This document shows, one piece after another, positions 63,867 through 64,000 of a DNA stretch of 64,000 nucleotides; within the stretch, counting starts at the first letter, position 1, and every line of letters begins with the position of its first letter. A model generated the notes under the pieces. The model had not been told where the DNA came from. It saw only the letters and a program-made list of their open reading frames with translations, and searched no databases. Position numbers and translations under genes: made by a program. Origin of the DNA: Paralvinella palmiformis (taxonomy: Eukaryota; Annelida; Polychaeta; Terebellida; Alvinellidae); contig JAODUP010001431.1 of the NCBI GenBank assembly GCA_025642065.1, forward strand, positions 42,501 through 106,500. The letters are read 5' to 3'.

Positions 63867-64000
63867 ATGACTGTAGCAGGCACAGTACGCTCTTAAAGCA
63901 TTATAAGTACTCCTGACGGTTGGTGTGTTTTATATAACAACTTTAGTTGGATATAAAATTCACCTTGGTTGTATGTGGGAATATAATTATCTTTCCTAGG

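Overview
The window looks like gene-poor, AT-rich animal nuclear DNA. By eye it is roughly two-thirds A+T. It has no dense reading frames, many long (AT)n, (CA)n, (AAT)n and (GTGA)n tracts, degenerate LINE retrotransposons of CR1/L2 type with (ATT)n tails, and tRNA-derived SINEs. The combination fits a marine invertebrate, perhaps a gastropod mollusc; that placement is a low-confidence inference. I see no host gene I would defend, no functional tRNA or rRNA gene and no CRISPR array. Most open frames are chance frames or microsatellite translations.

The main structure is a set of long, mostly non-coding duplicated blocks covering more than half of the sequence. Unit U (about 9 kb) occurs three times: copy A at about 2.09-10.98 kb (inverted), copy B at 42.3-47.96 kb (direct, shortened) and copy C at 50.28-59.54 kb (direct). 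Block H (about 3-4 kb) occurs at 11.8-16.1 kb and inverted at 34.7-37.9 kb, with a third piece at 27.4-27.7 kb. Shorter families are E (11.0-11.8, 48.1-48.6 and 59.6-60.3 kb), G (0.3-1.05 and 39.7-40.4 kb) and I (1.2-1.7 and 26.6-27.1 kb). Each pairing was made by reading one copy against the other or its reverse complement. Boundaries are good to some tens of bases, and identity figures are estimates by eye.

Inside unit U a core of about 600 bp is nearly identical in all three copies (about 96-98%), while much of the flanking sequence is only about 75-85% alike. The core holds an 84-codon frame that ends at the same place in each copy. The pattern of changes does not look like purifying selection on a protein. 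Which copies are closest changes along the unit, which suggests gene conversion.

LINE remnants lie at 12.6-13.0, 17.4-18.2, 18.2-19.1, 24.3-25.3, 38.4-39.3 and 62.0-62.7 kb. A GC-richer island at 29.8-30.5 kb carries a 140-codon frame that may be the start of a retroelement ORF1 or a host first exon. SINEs sit at about 12.5, 35.8, 37.1 and 52.0 kb; the 52-kb copy has a clear target-site duplication and the 35.8-kb copy interrupts only one copy of block H. The elements do not form a pathway. The interest is in how the blocks duplicated, inverted, exchanged sequence and seeded microsatellites.
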